Below, piece after piece: positions 1-13,800 of a stretch of DNA of 64,000 nucleotides; position 1 is the stretch's first letter, and each line of letters opens with the position of its first letter. The stretch comes from Harmothoe impar. Lineage: Eukaryota; Annelida; Polychaeta; Phyllodocida; Polynoidae. Below the pieces are notes generated by a model that was given only the letters and a program-made list of their open reading frames with translations, was not told the origin of the DNA and ran no database searches. The translations under genes and the position numbers were made by a program. The DNA lies in the NCBI GenBank assembly GCA_947462335.1, contig OX381714.1, positions 40,893,360 through 40,957,359 of the forward strand. Reading direction: 5' to 3'.

Positions 1-2294
1 CAAAAGGGACCCTGGACATTTCTTAATTTGGAATTATCATCTTTTTTCATAATTTTCTTGCTCCCATCTGTTAACTATGTTATTACTCAGTTCTTTAGGT
101 ATTTCTTTGTTGTCATGCATGACCATTATCTAACATTTTTCAATTTTGATTGATTTTTATGACCGTTGAATATCATGCATTTCAATAAAATTTCCCCAGA
201 ATTCAGGAAAAATTCCCCCAAACCCCAAAAATACCCCCCAATAATAAAAATTGGCTTATAAGAAATAATTTTATATTCAAATAAGCATGTCTCACCATTC
301 TTATCATTTTTTAGGCCAAGCATGTTTTTTTTCCCATGTTTTGATCATTTCTATGGGGTTTCACTATAGGAATTATGATTGTGAGGGGGGGGGGGTCCGT
401 TTTGCCCCAGCTTCATGAAGAATATGTGAAAAAATGATCTTGCCAAAATAAATAACTGTAGGGTAATATTTTTTTCCAATGACTTTGCAAATATGTTACA
501 CAATATTTTAGCTATAAAATATTATCGTTTTAGCCATAGAACATTAAGATATACCTCTTTTTTAATTCTCAGAAGCTTATAAACTGATTTTTGCAAAATT
601 AGATCAAGATCTCTAGTTTCAGTTTTTTCTTTATGGAATCCGGAATACCATAGGTAGTATCGAATTTTTCATAAAAAAACCTGTTATTTCTATCAATTAT
701 ATGAGCCAATTTGACAAAAATATGCACTTTATAGCTGAGAACTGAGTTAGGGGTCGGGTCCGTTTTGCCCCGGGGGTCCTACCACTCGTGCGATAACCAT
801 GGACTCAGTCACTTTAGCGTGCAGCTCTGTCTATTTATGGGTGTCACACATTAATAAAAACAGGAAAAGAGTAAGGGACAAGCCAAAACGGTGTTCCAAG
901 CGCACATGTGTAGAGCATCCTTTCCCTTTAGCTGCTCAAAGTGTATGAGAAAAAAACAGCTAACAAGATGTGGTTAGATTTTCAAACATGTTTTTCAGGC
1001 ATTTATTACAATACAAGTACAGTCTTTCAAAATGAAGCCCAAGCGACCACAGGCCAACACACATACCATGTGAGGGACTCTACTCCCTCAAAGGAAAAGA
1101 AATAATCAGCATGATGCATAAAATGTATACTAAACATCCGGTAGAAGAGTGAATGGTTTCACCACCTCATCGCGGTACACACTGTAAAAAGTTGGTTGTC
1201 ATTTTTGTAGGTGTACAGTAGATTCTACAGTAGGTGTACAGTTCATTGTAGGTAAACAGTAGAATCGACTGTAAATCTACAGATCTACAGTAGATTCTGC
1301 TATAAATCCATTCTACAGTAGATTCCACTGTGTACCTACACTATCTATTTACTGTGCAGCTGGGATGGCGCTTGTACTGACCAGTGCTTAGCCGATAACA
1401 GCTGAACCTATAGCGAGCAGCTGAATGAACAAGTCCTAGACTATAGCGCCCGGCCAGACGTACATCCATCGATCCCTCTCATGTTCGTCTAATTAGGTTC
1501 ATTGTCTAATTAATCTCCCTATTAGATTACCACGCGGCCTCGGTCTCTGTTGGGACTAGAACAAGACCTTCCTCCTAATCCTGGTCCTTCAGCACCCACA
1601 AAACACCCCCATCACGCCTCCCAATTCCCTTACAGTCCGTCCATTCACAATGAAGCTGGACGGAGGCTGTTTCACAACGTAAATCTTGAATAAAATCTTG
1701 ACAAAAAAAAAAGATAGTATTTTTTCGGAATTTCTGTTTTGACTTTCGTTAGATTCTTACCCCTTAAAGAGACCTGACTTTCCATACATAGATCATGAGT
1801 GCAATCCCGACATCGGTACACTGCATAAGGATACACTAATCGTTTAAAAATGTAATTATCATCATGTCCTTTTTAAACACCGCGTATTTATAATTCGTAC
1901 AAAAAGATCATTTTACAGACAACCAAACGGAATTTGTTGTGGCTCCCCCACATTCTTCCACATTGGAGCATGCGTCTGTTGTATTTGCTTTTGAGAGAAC
2001 GAGTGATCAATTTATCAACAATCCATCTCCACCTTGTCTACATAATTATGAAATATAAATCCGTGTACCTACAACTAAGTGCTCAAAAGCAGGCACCTCC
2101 ATCATAAGCCTTATAAGGGCAGGACAGTGTCTTACTATTATATGCGCTGTCATGATGCATGAAAGTTACAGCCATGCATAATGCCTACCCAACGTGTCAG
2201 CATGATGCAAGTAATCAATGTAGTGCCGGCGAGTTACTAGCTGGTGCTGCATTGTGAATAATAAGATAACAAATGCACATTGAGGTATCATGCC
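1..2294. other. no gene recognised
   Basis: AT-rich. GGTCCGTTTTGCCCC occurs at 395-409 and again near 757-771, followed by a CCCGGGGGTCC run, suggesting a decayed repeat. Nothing coding seen. The missing 5' exons of the receptor could lie here or outside the window. Confidence 0.5.
1177..1360. repeat. CTACAGTAGATTC-rich repeat, probable decayed foldback element
   Basis: Repeated TCTACAGTAGATTCTAC segments in both orientations between a CACACTGTAAAAAG left flank and TTTACTGTGCAG right flank. Shares the CTGTAGATTTACAG theme with 11994-12135. Ends are not exact. Confidence 0.45.
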
Positions 2295-2387
2295 TTAAAC
2301 CCGCAGATCTTACTGCACGTCCAGTAACAGTCAGAGTGCAGTCGGGACAGGTACTCAGCTCTATATATAGGGGCGCTGGGGCTTTAA
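2295..2387 (-). mobile_element. 93 bp TTAA-flanked MITE, copy 1
   Basis: Bounded by TTAA on both sides. Reverse complement matches 49011-49103 (AGCTGAGTACCTGTCC, GACTGCACTCTGACTG, GGACGTGCAGTAAGATCT). Confidence 0.7.
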
Positions 2388-2890
2388 CCAGTGCTTGTGG
2401 TTAAAAGGTTAAAATGTGTGTATAATAAGTTATACAGCCACAGTTGCTATATCCTTAATGGGTGATGTTAAAGCTATTAATGTGGCATTACACAGCTGTA
2501 AACTAGTTTTGATGGTGCTAATGTACTGCCATATACCTAGGTTCGTTTCACCCATGTGAATGACGGCACCTGTGGTACTAAATCAGGGATAGTTTGCTTA
2601 AGGGGTGGTAATACTTTCAGTATTTAATAGGTACTTAAAGATAGAAGTATGGCAATGTTGAGACTGCCAGTGCGTTAGAGTAAACCTAACATGCAGTCCT
2701 AAACGGTTGGAATTGACACTACACAGTATGAGATTATAAGTCTTCCCAAATAGTGGTTGATTTCCAGTCGTTTTTTCCATATACTGTTAACTTTTTTTAT
2801 AAAGATAATTATTACATTTCCCCCTGTCCTAATAATGAGGTGGAAACATCAGCTTCCTATTGCCTCCATTTATCTGCCATGTTGATACAC

Positions 2891-3145
2891 CAATCAGCTG
2901 ACTGCACCAATCAGGTGTCTGTACCAATCAGCGGTCTGTACCAATCAGTTGTCTGTATCAATCAGCTGGCTACACTAATCAGCTGTCTGCACCATTCAGC
3001 TGGCTGCACCGATCAGCTGTCTGCACCAATCAGCTGGCTGCACCGATCAGCTGTCTGCACCAATCAGCTGGCTACACTAATCAGCTAGCTACACCAATCA
3101 GCTGGCTGCACCAATCAGCTGGCTGCACCAATCAGCTGTCTGTCT
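2891..3145 (+). repeat. 17-bp minisatellite, 15 copies
   Basis: Unit CAATCAGCTGGCTGCAC, repeated 15 times without a gap, with G/T variation at position 11 alternating between neighbours. The Gln/Ser-rich open frame across it is an artefact. Confidence 0.9.
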
Positions 3146-3777
3146 CCTACTCTCTGCTGCACCAATAACCCGATGTGTTCTGGTGCAGCAAGGCAAGCCG
3201 GGCCTTTGTCTCACACCAAGTACCTCCTAATGACATCTGATTGCCAGGTATGGGGAAGTCAATTAGAGGAATTAACATACTGTCCACAGGGGCTGATTAT
3301 GGCTGCTTCCAGGAGCATTGTGAGTCTAGAGGAATGCCTGCTTGGGTCGGGTATGTGTGTTGGCATAGAGCCATGTTGGTGAAAAGATGCAAGTAGGATG
3401 CAAACTTGAGTCCACTCTAAAGAGATAAAGGTAGTCTGGGATGTATTAATGCAAGTCTTTTATTATAAGCATCTAAATTAGACGATTGGAGTATGATTAT
3501 CACAGAAGATCTGACGAGTTGGATTTAGTTGAATATTTATCAAGCATTTTGGTGTTTGAAGTTGATTTGATTTCTTTAAGCATCCTTCATCAGGCAGTTT
3601 ATCATCATTTATTTAGGGACACTGAAAGTGTATCCTTTTATTTTCACCTCGAACATAGAAATACTATCATCAATCACACCACATTGATCACGGTGTTGTC
3701 TATACTTGAAGCAAGTGAAATGGAAAACTTGCTTTTAGAAATATAATCTTTGGAGATGAAATTGCATTAAGTAGTTA

Positions 3778-4444
3778 CACAGAGAAATAAGTGAGAGTCA
3801 GCTGGACTCTCCCCAGGGTCAGGCACTGCCTGACTCAGGTAAAAGAGTCTGCTGGACTTTCACAACAGTCAGGCTGAGCCTCCTTTGAAAGTCCCATAAA
3901 GTTACTCCCTTTCGAGAGTCAGCCTGATCCTTGTATGACAGTCAGGCAAGACAAATGTTCATACAAGAGTCAGGCTGACTATCTTTCCACAGTCAGACAA
4001 TGCCCGACATTTGGATGAGGGTCAGTTGGCCTGAGCCTTACCAGGTGGGGACACAATACATTATTGAGATTAATGGTAAGGTATAAGACACAAGTCCAGC
4101 TTGGCTTGACTCTCAATGGCCAGAGTCTGGCATTGCTGTACTCTCACTCTAGGTACAGTCCAGCATTGCCAGACTACCCTTGAGTATGAAAGTCAGGCAG
4201 TGCTAAACTTTTGCACATGAGAGTCCAGCACTGTCTGACTTTCATCACAACGAAAGTCAGGCAGTGCTGGACCGTGGTAGGAGCGAGGGTGGGGCATTGC
4301 TGGAGTCTCATTCTCATGAAAGTCAGGCAGTGCTGGACTCTCTCTACAGTCAAAGTCAGCTAGACTCTCACATGAGGGTGGTCTTGGCGACATGGGTCTG
4401 ACTATAGCATGTGAGTCCAGGTGACTCTCACATTTTCCTCTGTG
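3778..4444. mobile_element. 667 bp foldback-type element with AGTCAGGC repeats
   Basis: Left end CACAGAGAAATAAGTGAGAG and right end inverted (CTCTCACATTTTCCTCTGTG); about 30 bases pair with few mismatches. The interior is packed with AGAGTCCAGCA / TGCTGGACTCT and AGTCAGGCAGTG units in both orientations. It sits 200 bases upstream of the first visible sushi exon. Confidence 0.7.
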
Positions 4445-4646
4445 ATATTTATAAACTTCTCTGCTCTAGTATATGGAGTATGATAACGCTGACGTTCACT
4501 TGACAGCTGGCTTATCTAAAGTAATCTCCATGTTAAAATTAGTCGGCCATCTTTATTTTAACCATGTCCAGACGAGACTAAACCTGTAATTGATAACGCC
4601 ATTTTTTTACACCAAACTAATCGGTCTCCTTTCTGGTTCCCCTCAG

Positions 4647-4829
4647 GCTCGTCGTGTTCAGCCTTTAATGTCTCGGATGGCCTCCAGGGGACGCCACTGC
4701 AGCCTCGCTACGAGTACCCGGATAACGTCACCTTCTCGTGTGACAATACGTCATTAGCGCTGATTGGACGACCAGTCCGGAAATGTCTACACACAGGATC
4801 ATGGGATACGCAACTTCCGGTCTGCCAAG
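4647..4829 (+). CDS. exon: sushi module 1
   Basis: Opens after a pyrimidine-rich acceptor (...CCTCAG) with two bases of a split codon and ends CAA-G before GTTGGT, so phase 1 on both sides. It encodes 60 whole codons. Cys at residue 3, the FSC and KC cysteines, GSW and P-V-C complete the two-disulphide sushi pattern. It lies 15 kb upstream of the next exon, and no exon before it was found. Start position is good to about one base. Confidence 0.8.
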
Positions 4830-7800
4830 GTTGGTTTTGTATTATTTTATTGCATTTGTTAAACCAGGGAGATACTGTACACTCCATGGTTAAACTGATA
4901 CTATATTACAATTTATTTCAATTTACATTTCCTGAGATGTACCTCTCAGTGTAGGGGGGAAGTTCTGAGTATAGTAGATCTCTAGGTGACAACACATCGT
5001 CCAACCTCACCTGATTCTACTTACTCATGAGGGAGGATTTGTATTCAATACGTTGTTGGGTCCTTTCCTCTTAGTTGGGTTAAATGAATTATATTCATAA
5101 GCATTGTCCTGCAATTAGGATTCACCCTGAGAAAGGTGAGCATTACTGTCACCTAAAAGCCAGACAGTACCTGACCTTCAGGTGAGAGTGCTTTTGGCGA
5201 CAGTGACGCGCGCCTTTTGGAGGGTGTTAGTGTCTGGTCTACGGTGGTAAGTGAATGTAAGTATTTCTATATGGAGACGTCGATTATGGCCGACTTTGTC
5301 ATCTGATGACATGTAAGCCAATCTTGGCATCAAACTGTTATGTTTTCAAGTGATCTTAATAATCTGGAAATATGAAAAAGGGGATTTGATTGTCCGCATG
5401 ACAAAACAATCAGCTCCAATATACACCCCATATGAATAACTATCGGTTGAGATTTCAAATAACAAGAAGGCAGGGCATAACAACCGGCTAAAAGGGAAAG
5501 GCAGCTGTCAAAATCAGGTGAACGGAAATGGAAATTGCCTGATAAAAGGTGGCCTAATGAACCAGTCAGAAAACAGTAGAAAGACCCATTATCAAGTATA
5601 CCTTTGTGCACCGGCACTTGTAGCGATTCCATTAGAACCATTGACATCACAGAGGAGATTTTATTAATAGTCACATCACCTTTGTTGATGCATCAGGCCT
5701 CCCATAAATACATTTATTACCAGGTTCAGGCCAAGGTTTGTGACAGCAGGGCTAAATCAAGCAGGCAGGATTATGGTGACAGGAATAGCTTGTATTAGCA
5801 TCCCTGGAGTTCTAAATGCTTTAAATGGCATGACAGGTCTGCATACAATGTCCTCTTATTGAACAAAGAATCTAAACATAATTCCCCAGATAAATGCGAT
5901 GAGGAGGACGTCTGAATAAAAAGATATAATAATAAACTGAAAAATTACATGGATGCCTTATTTGTTACTATCCATTATTGGGTTGTTGACCTGGACTCAG
6001 TCTACACCCTGATTCATGTTAATAGCATGATGATATGAGAAAGCCAAAAGGTATTATGTTTGCAACGCATATCTAACTTGCCTCCTCGCCATAGCTTTGT
6101 CTCTACAATCATGAGTATATACTAACAATAGACCATGCTGCCAAGTGATAATATACATTGATCCTGATAGGAGAGGCACAGTAGAGACTATGGGGAATAT
6201 TATATGAAACCAGTTCCAATTACCACCTGTCATTTATTCACACAAAGCTTCATTACAGAAAGTGTGATTCATTACCAGAGAACAAGGTATCAATTAGATT
6301 ATTTAATATAGACTACTGAGAACTACACCCTGATACAGTAATCTCATTCACTCTAATTGAGCAAGTAGCCCCAGGCTAGGACAGAGGCAGCAGCCAGAGC
6401 CAGACCCAATAAAGACTAAATCGATTACCATCTTGGAACCACAGAGGTGTTCGCGGCTGGCCTTTAGGGAGTGGTAATTTTTAAAACCAGGGGGTGGTGG
6501 TGGTTGGTTAATAATATGGAGGGGGCCATTTTGGACCCCTCTTGAGGGGGAGAAAGGGCACCCCTTCTAGCGAAAAGGCCTGTGGGTTGCTATAGATTAA
6601 TGGGGTCAGCAGCGAACAATTTGCATCCGTCGGAGGGGGTGGGAGCAGTAGGGAAATTGGATCCCTCTCATTGAGGAGTGGGGCTGAAAAGATTACTGCA
6701 AAATCCACTGCCCCCCCCCCCCATCACCCCATATGTTAAAAATGACCACCCCCTCACAGAGATCCACCCAGACACATCTATCTACACCCCCACGCTCTAC
6801 ACACACACATACACACACACTCACACACCGCCCACCTACCCTGCCAACACACATAAATCTGGCCTGTGCGTCCTTTGTAGACAAGAACAACATATGTTAC
6901 AGTATAGCCCAGCTGAATGTAACAGTGGCATGGATTATCAGCAGGCCCTTTAGGCTATATAGATTCACCTTTTACCTTAGGGTATGTTTGAACATCATGG
7001 ATGTATAGCTTATGATATTTCTTTTTCTACCACAACGCACAACTGCCTTTAATTTGCCACAGTTTGTGCATGTGAGCATACGATTAATGGATAAGACACA
7101 TTGCTAATTATCGATAAATCATTTCAGCATCATACCTATATAGACCTAGATTATAATAAGCCTTCAAAGGTATAGTTAGGGCCATAAACAGGTGTCCACA
7201 TCTCCCCAGGGTCTGCCCTGCTGTAAATTCGAATATCAGAATTAAGGCAGCCTGCTTTTCACACAGCTTGTTCAGGCTATATCAAATACTATGGATATCT
7301 GAGATGAGAAAGTGCTGTAATGTTTGGTGAAGAGCTAGTTGGCACCTAACCACTAAAGTTACTACTGATGTGCATGCTAACTACCCAGTAAACACAACTA
7401 CGTTGGTCAGACGTAAATCTACGTTGATTTTTGGTCTGAACTACGTAATTTTAGAAGGTTTATGAACGTTGTAACGTTAAGGTTTATTTACCACTCTCAA
7501 ACCTACAGGTCTGATCTACGTAGCTCAGACGTAAATCTACGTTCAACTGGGATTACACATTACATATAATTCTACATAGTGGGATTCAGATAAAGGATTG
7601 TATTATATTGCAGACAAATTTACATTAACAAACAATATTCATACAAAATAACCACTATAATGTCATTTCATTCTATATAGTATATTCTTTTAGTTCAACT
7701 GAACAGCCTCACAGTATAGATCTGTTGACTAGTTTGGGCTGCAGAGAGGCTTTGTATTTCTTCTGTTACCACAAATGTGGTGTCCGCTCAGTAAAGGTGC

Positions 7801-10800
7801 CACAAAACACATATTCACACCCAATACTTTAATCTACTCTCCTTTATATATAAATATTCTATTGAATACAGTTTATTTGCATGATATTGAATTCATAATT
7901 AATGCGAATTTACTGCTTGAATGTGGTAGATTTGTTAAAGAGCTGCAACATTCTCTCCATAATTGATAGTGCTGCCACCTTGTGTGAAACTGAGAAGTCA
8001 TCTACCCACTTTGGTTGAAAAGTTACGTCCATTAACGTAGATCTATGTAGATTTATTACGTAGATTTACGTCTGAATGAGGTAGATAAACGTAAATGAGA
8101 CGTCTACGTCTGTTGAACGTAAATAAACCTTAACGTTTTGACGTCTACAAACCTTCCAAAATTACCAATCTCAAACCTGTTGGTTGGAAAACTACCTAGA
8201 GAAACCTCTGAGCTACGTTGGAACTACGTAGGGTGTTTACTGGGTACTACCCCATTCTATAGGATGAAACCCACTGCTTTGATTTCCTTAACACGCTCCT
8301 TAACACGCTCCACGCCCCATGTGAATCGGATACTACAATATAAAGGTATCTATGAGGCTCTCTTGGGTAATTGTTTTAACAAATTAGCCCTGCACCAACA
8401 CACAGCAGGGGGGGTCACTAAGCCACAAAGTCACTAAAGATTCTGGGAATGTCCACCAGGTGGGGTTAGTGAGCTTCTAAAGGTTCTAAACATCTCTACA
8501 GGTTCCCGCCACTAGTTTCCCAGATTGATCCTTAACACAGCAACCAACCCCATTCCTGACTAACCACCCAAAACATTTATCCCTATACATTTGAATCAAC
8601 TACACTTTTAGCATTGCCTCTATACCCTGAAACATGCCCCTTAACCCCTGCTTCCCATATACCCTTATAAAACCTAACCTCACCCCTTTACCCCCCCCCC
8701 CTCCATCCCTTACCCCCGTTAGTATACCTCCCATACCGATGATCCTACATCAGGCTGCAGATTACCCTCTGGATCAATACCACTGAGATTATCTGCCTGT
8801 GCCAGGAGGGTCTCGGCCTATTGTATTATGGATCAGCGCCTGGCCTGGGGGAGGAGGTCGGTACCAGACCTCTGGTTTCCTACATGGCCCTTTGACATTT
8901 ATTGTAGCTTTTAGATGAATCAAACCAGGGTAAAATGGTATTTTTCTGTGTGATAACTCCAGATGTGACTGTGTGGATTGACTGCTGGTAGTTCTCTCGT
9001 GGGATTCTATATTTGAAGGATGCCCCTTTGTTCTGATGTTTTGAAAATGTCATATACAACCCACATAGTACACTCTAGTCGATCTCACGGGCCCCACCCT
9101 GATGCACATGCTATACTATAATGTGGTCTTTGTTAAGACCAAATAATGTTTTTTTAAATGGGTGTGTCTCAGGCAACCCGATCCTATATACTAGTTTCAA
9201 TATAGGGCCGCCCAACCCTCTCTTTCTTTAATTCTGGGAATTTTATTGTATTCTTTAATATTTCCTCTAGATTTTAGCAAATTTATGGTCGGGAGGCTGA
9301 AGCCCCCACTGACTTCAGTGACCTAAATGATTTCTGATTTCAGAAGATTGTTTTGTTTAATAATTCATTCTTGGAACTTTCAACACAAGAAATGAAAAAT
9401 AAATTACAATCCGACCTACCTACCCTAATTTCCCTGACCATATGATGCCTGAAACATACCCCTTTTTTGGCCTAACTATAGTGGCAGAGCCATACTGGCT
9501 GCAGTGAAGTGTGTACAGATATTTAAATAGTGATGACAGTGACTATCTACATTGTATAAGACACAATGGGGGCCTCTGTCGTGGTTTGTCTTTCAGATAG
9601 AATCCAAATCTGCCAGGGTATATAAACAGCATGAGACAAAGTCACAGGGGAATCACATATTATATAATATAGCTCATTACTAAAACAAGGGTCACCTCTC
9701 TATGCCTTACTGGTCACGCAGACTCATCCAGTGCTATAAGGGTTGTATTCCTTAAGGGATGCTACACGGGGGTAGGCTCTATTGATCTGTTTGAGGTCAA
9801 ATAGTAATATCACGCCTCAGTAGCTATAGAGCTTTCTGCCGTGTTAGAGCCATGTAGGGGGTAATGTACTGCAGAAAATAGCCACACCTTGGAGCTATTC
9901 CATCTCAGACGGTATCTATTATGGGCACACCCTCCGTTGAACATAACATCTTATGGTTATATGTTGTTGATGGCTCTACTCAGAAAATGCATGTTGTAAG
10001 ACTTCAATAAATATAACCGTCATTTAGTGTTTATTAGATTTAGAAAATATCGACTTTTCTGGGGGATCTAGTAAAGACTTCCCCCTCTCCATTTGCTTTG
10101 CGTATAATATTGACATGCTTACTTTGAAGTTATAGATAAAACTGTAGTGCCATTTTCTGATGGAAATATTTTTTTCTTCTTTGGTTTATATAAACTCCTT
10201 ATTTTAAGTACTGTGAAAATATCCCTTACCTTCTTTGGCGGGAAAATAAGATGGCACAGTTCTGCGTGTATTGAGGTAGAAATGAGTAGGGTACATGGGC
10301 CAGGGTAATAAGTGAGCAGTCGAGGTCTCTAAGTGCAGAATTCATTGGCCAACCACTCTTACATGACTTGTTTTCACTTATCCAAACACTTCCCTCCCCG
10401 GGTCCGATCCTATATAATGTTGACTGGAATTTGTGAAGCAAATCATGCACAATATATAATTGTAAATATATGGGTCCTATTCGGCATCGTGCTTAGGTGT
10501 GCTTAAGTGATACAGTCAGGAAGTCAAAGGAGGTAGGCCATTTTATTTAAATTATCTATCATATGAAAAATGTTCACCAAAACCCACACTTAACCGATTG
10601 GTAGTAGGGCAAAAGCTGCAGTCGACAACATTACCATTACGCCATTTATTATCAAGTCAAGATTTTCTTTTCATGGTGTCTGGAAATTCTGTTTATCCGG
10701 TCTTTAATGTTCCAATTTGGACTCTAGAGGATCCATTGACTCTGTAAGGGAACAGAACTGGGTGGTTTCTGCATGGCCCCTACATTCAGGCTTGATCATT

Positions 10801-13800
10801 GCCGGATTTATTGAGATTCGGGATACCTGAAATCTAAAATCTGGCAGAGGCTTAATTTGGGAATGTGAGGCTCTTGGGGGTGGGAGCAAGATCTAGACTT
10901 ATCCAACTCGAAATTCTAGTTGCCCATGCTATGTAGCACCAAGCCATTACCTTACATGGTTCTCTCCTCCTGTACAAATTGTTTCTTAGACTCCCTCTCC
11001 CCGGAAAAAAGTTGGGAGTAGGTAAATCATTACTTATGACACCAAGGAGAAGGGGAAGTAGTACAGGCAATATACAGTTTGACCTCAAAGTAATTGCAAC
11101 ATAAATCCTTATACCACAATGCATTTCTTTGAAGTCCCTAAAATGAGATACTGAAAGATGGGGAAATATGATTCATTAGCATAAGTTTGTTAGTGCCTTA
11201 TTGAGTCTATATATATATATTATATGGAGTGTGTGATTACCTTAGTTTAGCTGAATATTTTTGGCCCATTTAAAAGGCTAACATACTCTTCTATTTATAT
11301 GTACTAAATGGGCTGTAGTATTATTACTATTTTCATATCAACATCGGGGTGATGTTGGAGGAATAGCAAGATAGAGAAGTATGCACTGAAATGCATTTAA
11401 ATGTGTCGGATCCCTCACACTGCAGCCCATTTGACACTCCAGGTCTTCCTCATAGTCGAATTTAAAATCCTTCAGAATCCTTTCAGGATTACCAGGCCCC
11501 ATCCCTCCCACACACATTATAACAGGCTTTGTCCAAAACTAATACCCCTTCATTTCTCATTTCTCCTGCCTTGATGAATCATTCCTGCCTAATATCGACC
11601 TTCTGAGGTTCTCTTCCTCACCCCATTCAGCAGTTGTTTTCCTGGTGCTATCAAAGTTTATGGGGTATAATCAACCAATGGATGATCACCTCAGACTTCC
11701 TCCTAAGTCATGTTATGAGCTGCTTGAGCTCAGTCCTATGCCATTATCTACAGGGTGTGGGGATGGGTCTATCAGAGAGAGGTTTCTCATGTTATGTTTA
11801 TTATAGTATGACATTCTATCACCGACAAGCGTCAACCAGTTATTGGACAACCCCGTGTAGTTTCTTCTGTAGAGATAAACTACTGCAGAGATTTCTGTCT
11901 TATTAGTCCCCAAATGTCATACACCTCTTTCTCAGCGCCAATCATACAAACATTTTGAACTAAACCAACAGTGTGATCTATGACTCCAGACTACACTGTC
12001 AGACGTAAGTGTAGCTGCACAGTGAGTTATACTGTAGATTTACAGTATAAAAGAAAGTAGAACCAAAAATACCTTCTTTTATCCTGTGAATCTACAGTAT
12101 AACTCACTGTGCAGCAACACTTACTTCTGAGAGTGTATAGTGACCACAAAGCCACTATTATGCATCTATATCGTCACATTCAGTTATGGTTTTATTTTTG
12201 ATGGGACCTGTGGGGTCTGTACTTCCTTTACAGCCAGAACTTCCCTTGTGCCCTGTATTTCCTTCAGGATTTCCTCCCCGGAATCCTCTGTGTCCAATCA
12301 ACATGCCGTTTCAATAACTTTATGCGTGAGTGGATGGTAAAATCAAAGATCTGACTTCAAAGGAATGAGCTCCTCAACGGGTAGCGATGGATTTCTAAAC
12401 AACCCTTTGATAAAACAATCAGAGACACAAATACTATGAGCATGGGGCAATATTTCACATGGGAAATCACTTCTGTATGGGGGTATCTCCGGGAATTATC
12501 CTATTTTGCATCAGAAATTTCAAGGCTTGGACCACAGAGGATTGCTGGGAGTACTTTGCAGCTGCTGTGTTAAAAGGAAATTATAATGAGCCAATAATGG
12601 TGCCCTCAGTTTATTTCTATTGTCATTTTCTCTCTAAGTAGAGTGGGAGAACATTTCCCACTAACAGGAATTCGGTTGAAAAACAGCTGGAAAGGGGAAT
12701 TACAAGTGCAGGTTGGACCCTGTGTGCTAGGCAAGGTAAGGTTAGTTGAAACAATCTGTATTATTTTAATCTTCAATTTAATCCATACTTCAGTGGTAAG
12801 GATCGAAGAAACAATGCCCAGTGGTTTCCTTGATTTTAGTTTTGAACGTTGCCATATCAGCTTTAGATTTAGGCATGAGGATCTATATGTAATTTATATG
12901 GAGGTAGCTTATAGTCCACATGGCTCTTTAGTGTCGAATAACGCTATATAACGTCAAGAACGATATTTTGACGTACAATAACAGTTTTTTTGTTAGCTGG
13001 GTATCTGCAGATGGTCATGATATGTGATACCAGTACCATCGCTTTGTCAACTGCACTTCACTCCATTTGAAAAAATGTATGGGTTTCTCTCATTGAGCTC
13101 GCTGACATCGACTCTGTACTACTAGTATATACTGTCCAGGGCCGTCTGGTGGCTATCATTGAACCTGCTTCCAGTATAGTGCAAATCATTCTTCCACATA
13201 CGCATGGGCAAATACTGATACTCAAACAGATTTTCACAACACACCAATTTGAACGCCCTCCCATGTGAGTCGTACCTGCACGGTAATTGTCCTCAGGCCC
13301 CATCCCTCTCACACACATTTAACAGGATTTGATCAAAACCAGTCCCTCCCCTCGACCCAATAATTATTTCTATTTAATTCCCCCTGCCCTCCTCCCTTAA
13401 TGGAACATCCCTGCCCAATAAGTCTTTTTTTATACCTGAGGGTCCTCTCTCTCTCTCGCCTCGCTCCTCATTTAGTTGTTGGTCTCCTGGTGGTTCCTAT
13501 GTGTATCAGGTTAAATCTGACCTGAATGGGAAAAGCAGCATGGACACTCAATGAGTGGGCACCATCATTATATAAATCTAGTATAAACATGTACTACTAC
13601 CTTACAAATGACCACTTTACATATTATAATTATAGAGTGCAGACATTGCTTTTGTTATGCACATTTAAGGCCTTATCAAAAAAAAATCCACATATCTAAG
13701 TAAATAGAGGTACTGCACTTAGCCCTAGAGACCAATTACAGAATATCCACATGCAGAACTACCACCAGTTTCTCCATGAGGGCCTTAGGAGGGTCTTTGC

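Noticed and set aside
2753..3088. Open frame of repeated Cys/Gln/Ser-rich peptide
   Set aside because: Translation of the 17-bp minisatellite; no promoter, splice sites or homology.
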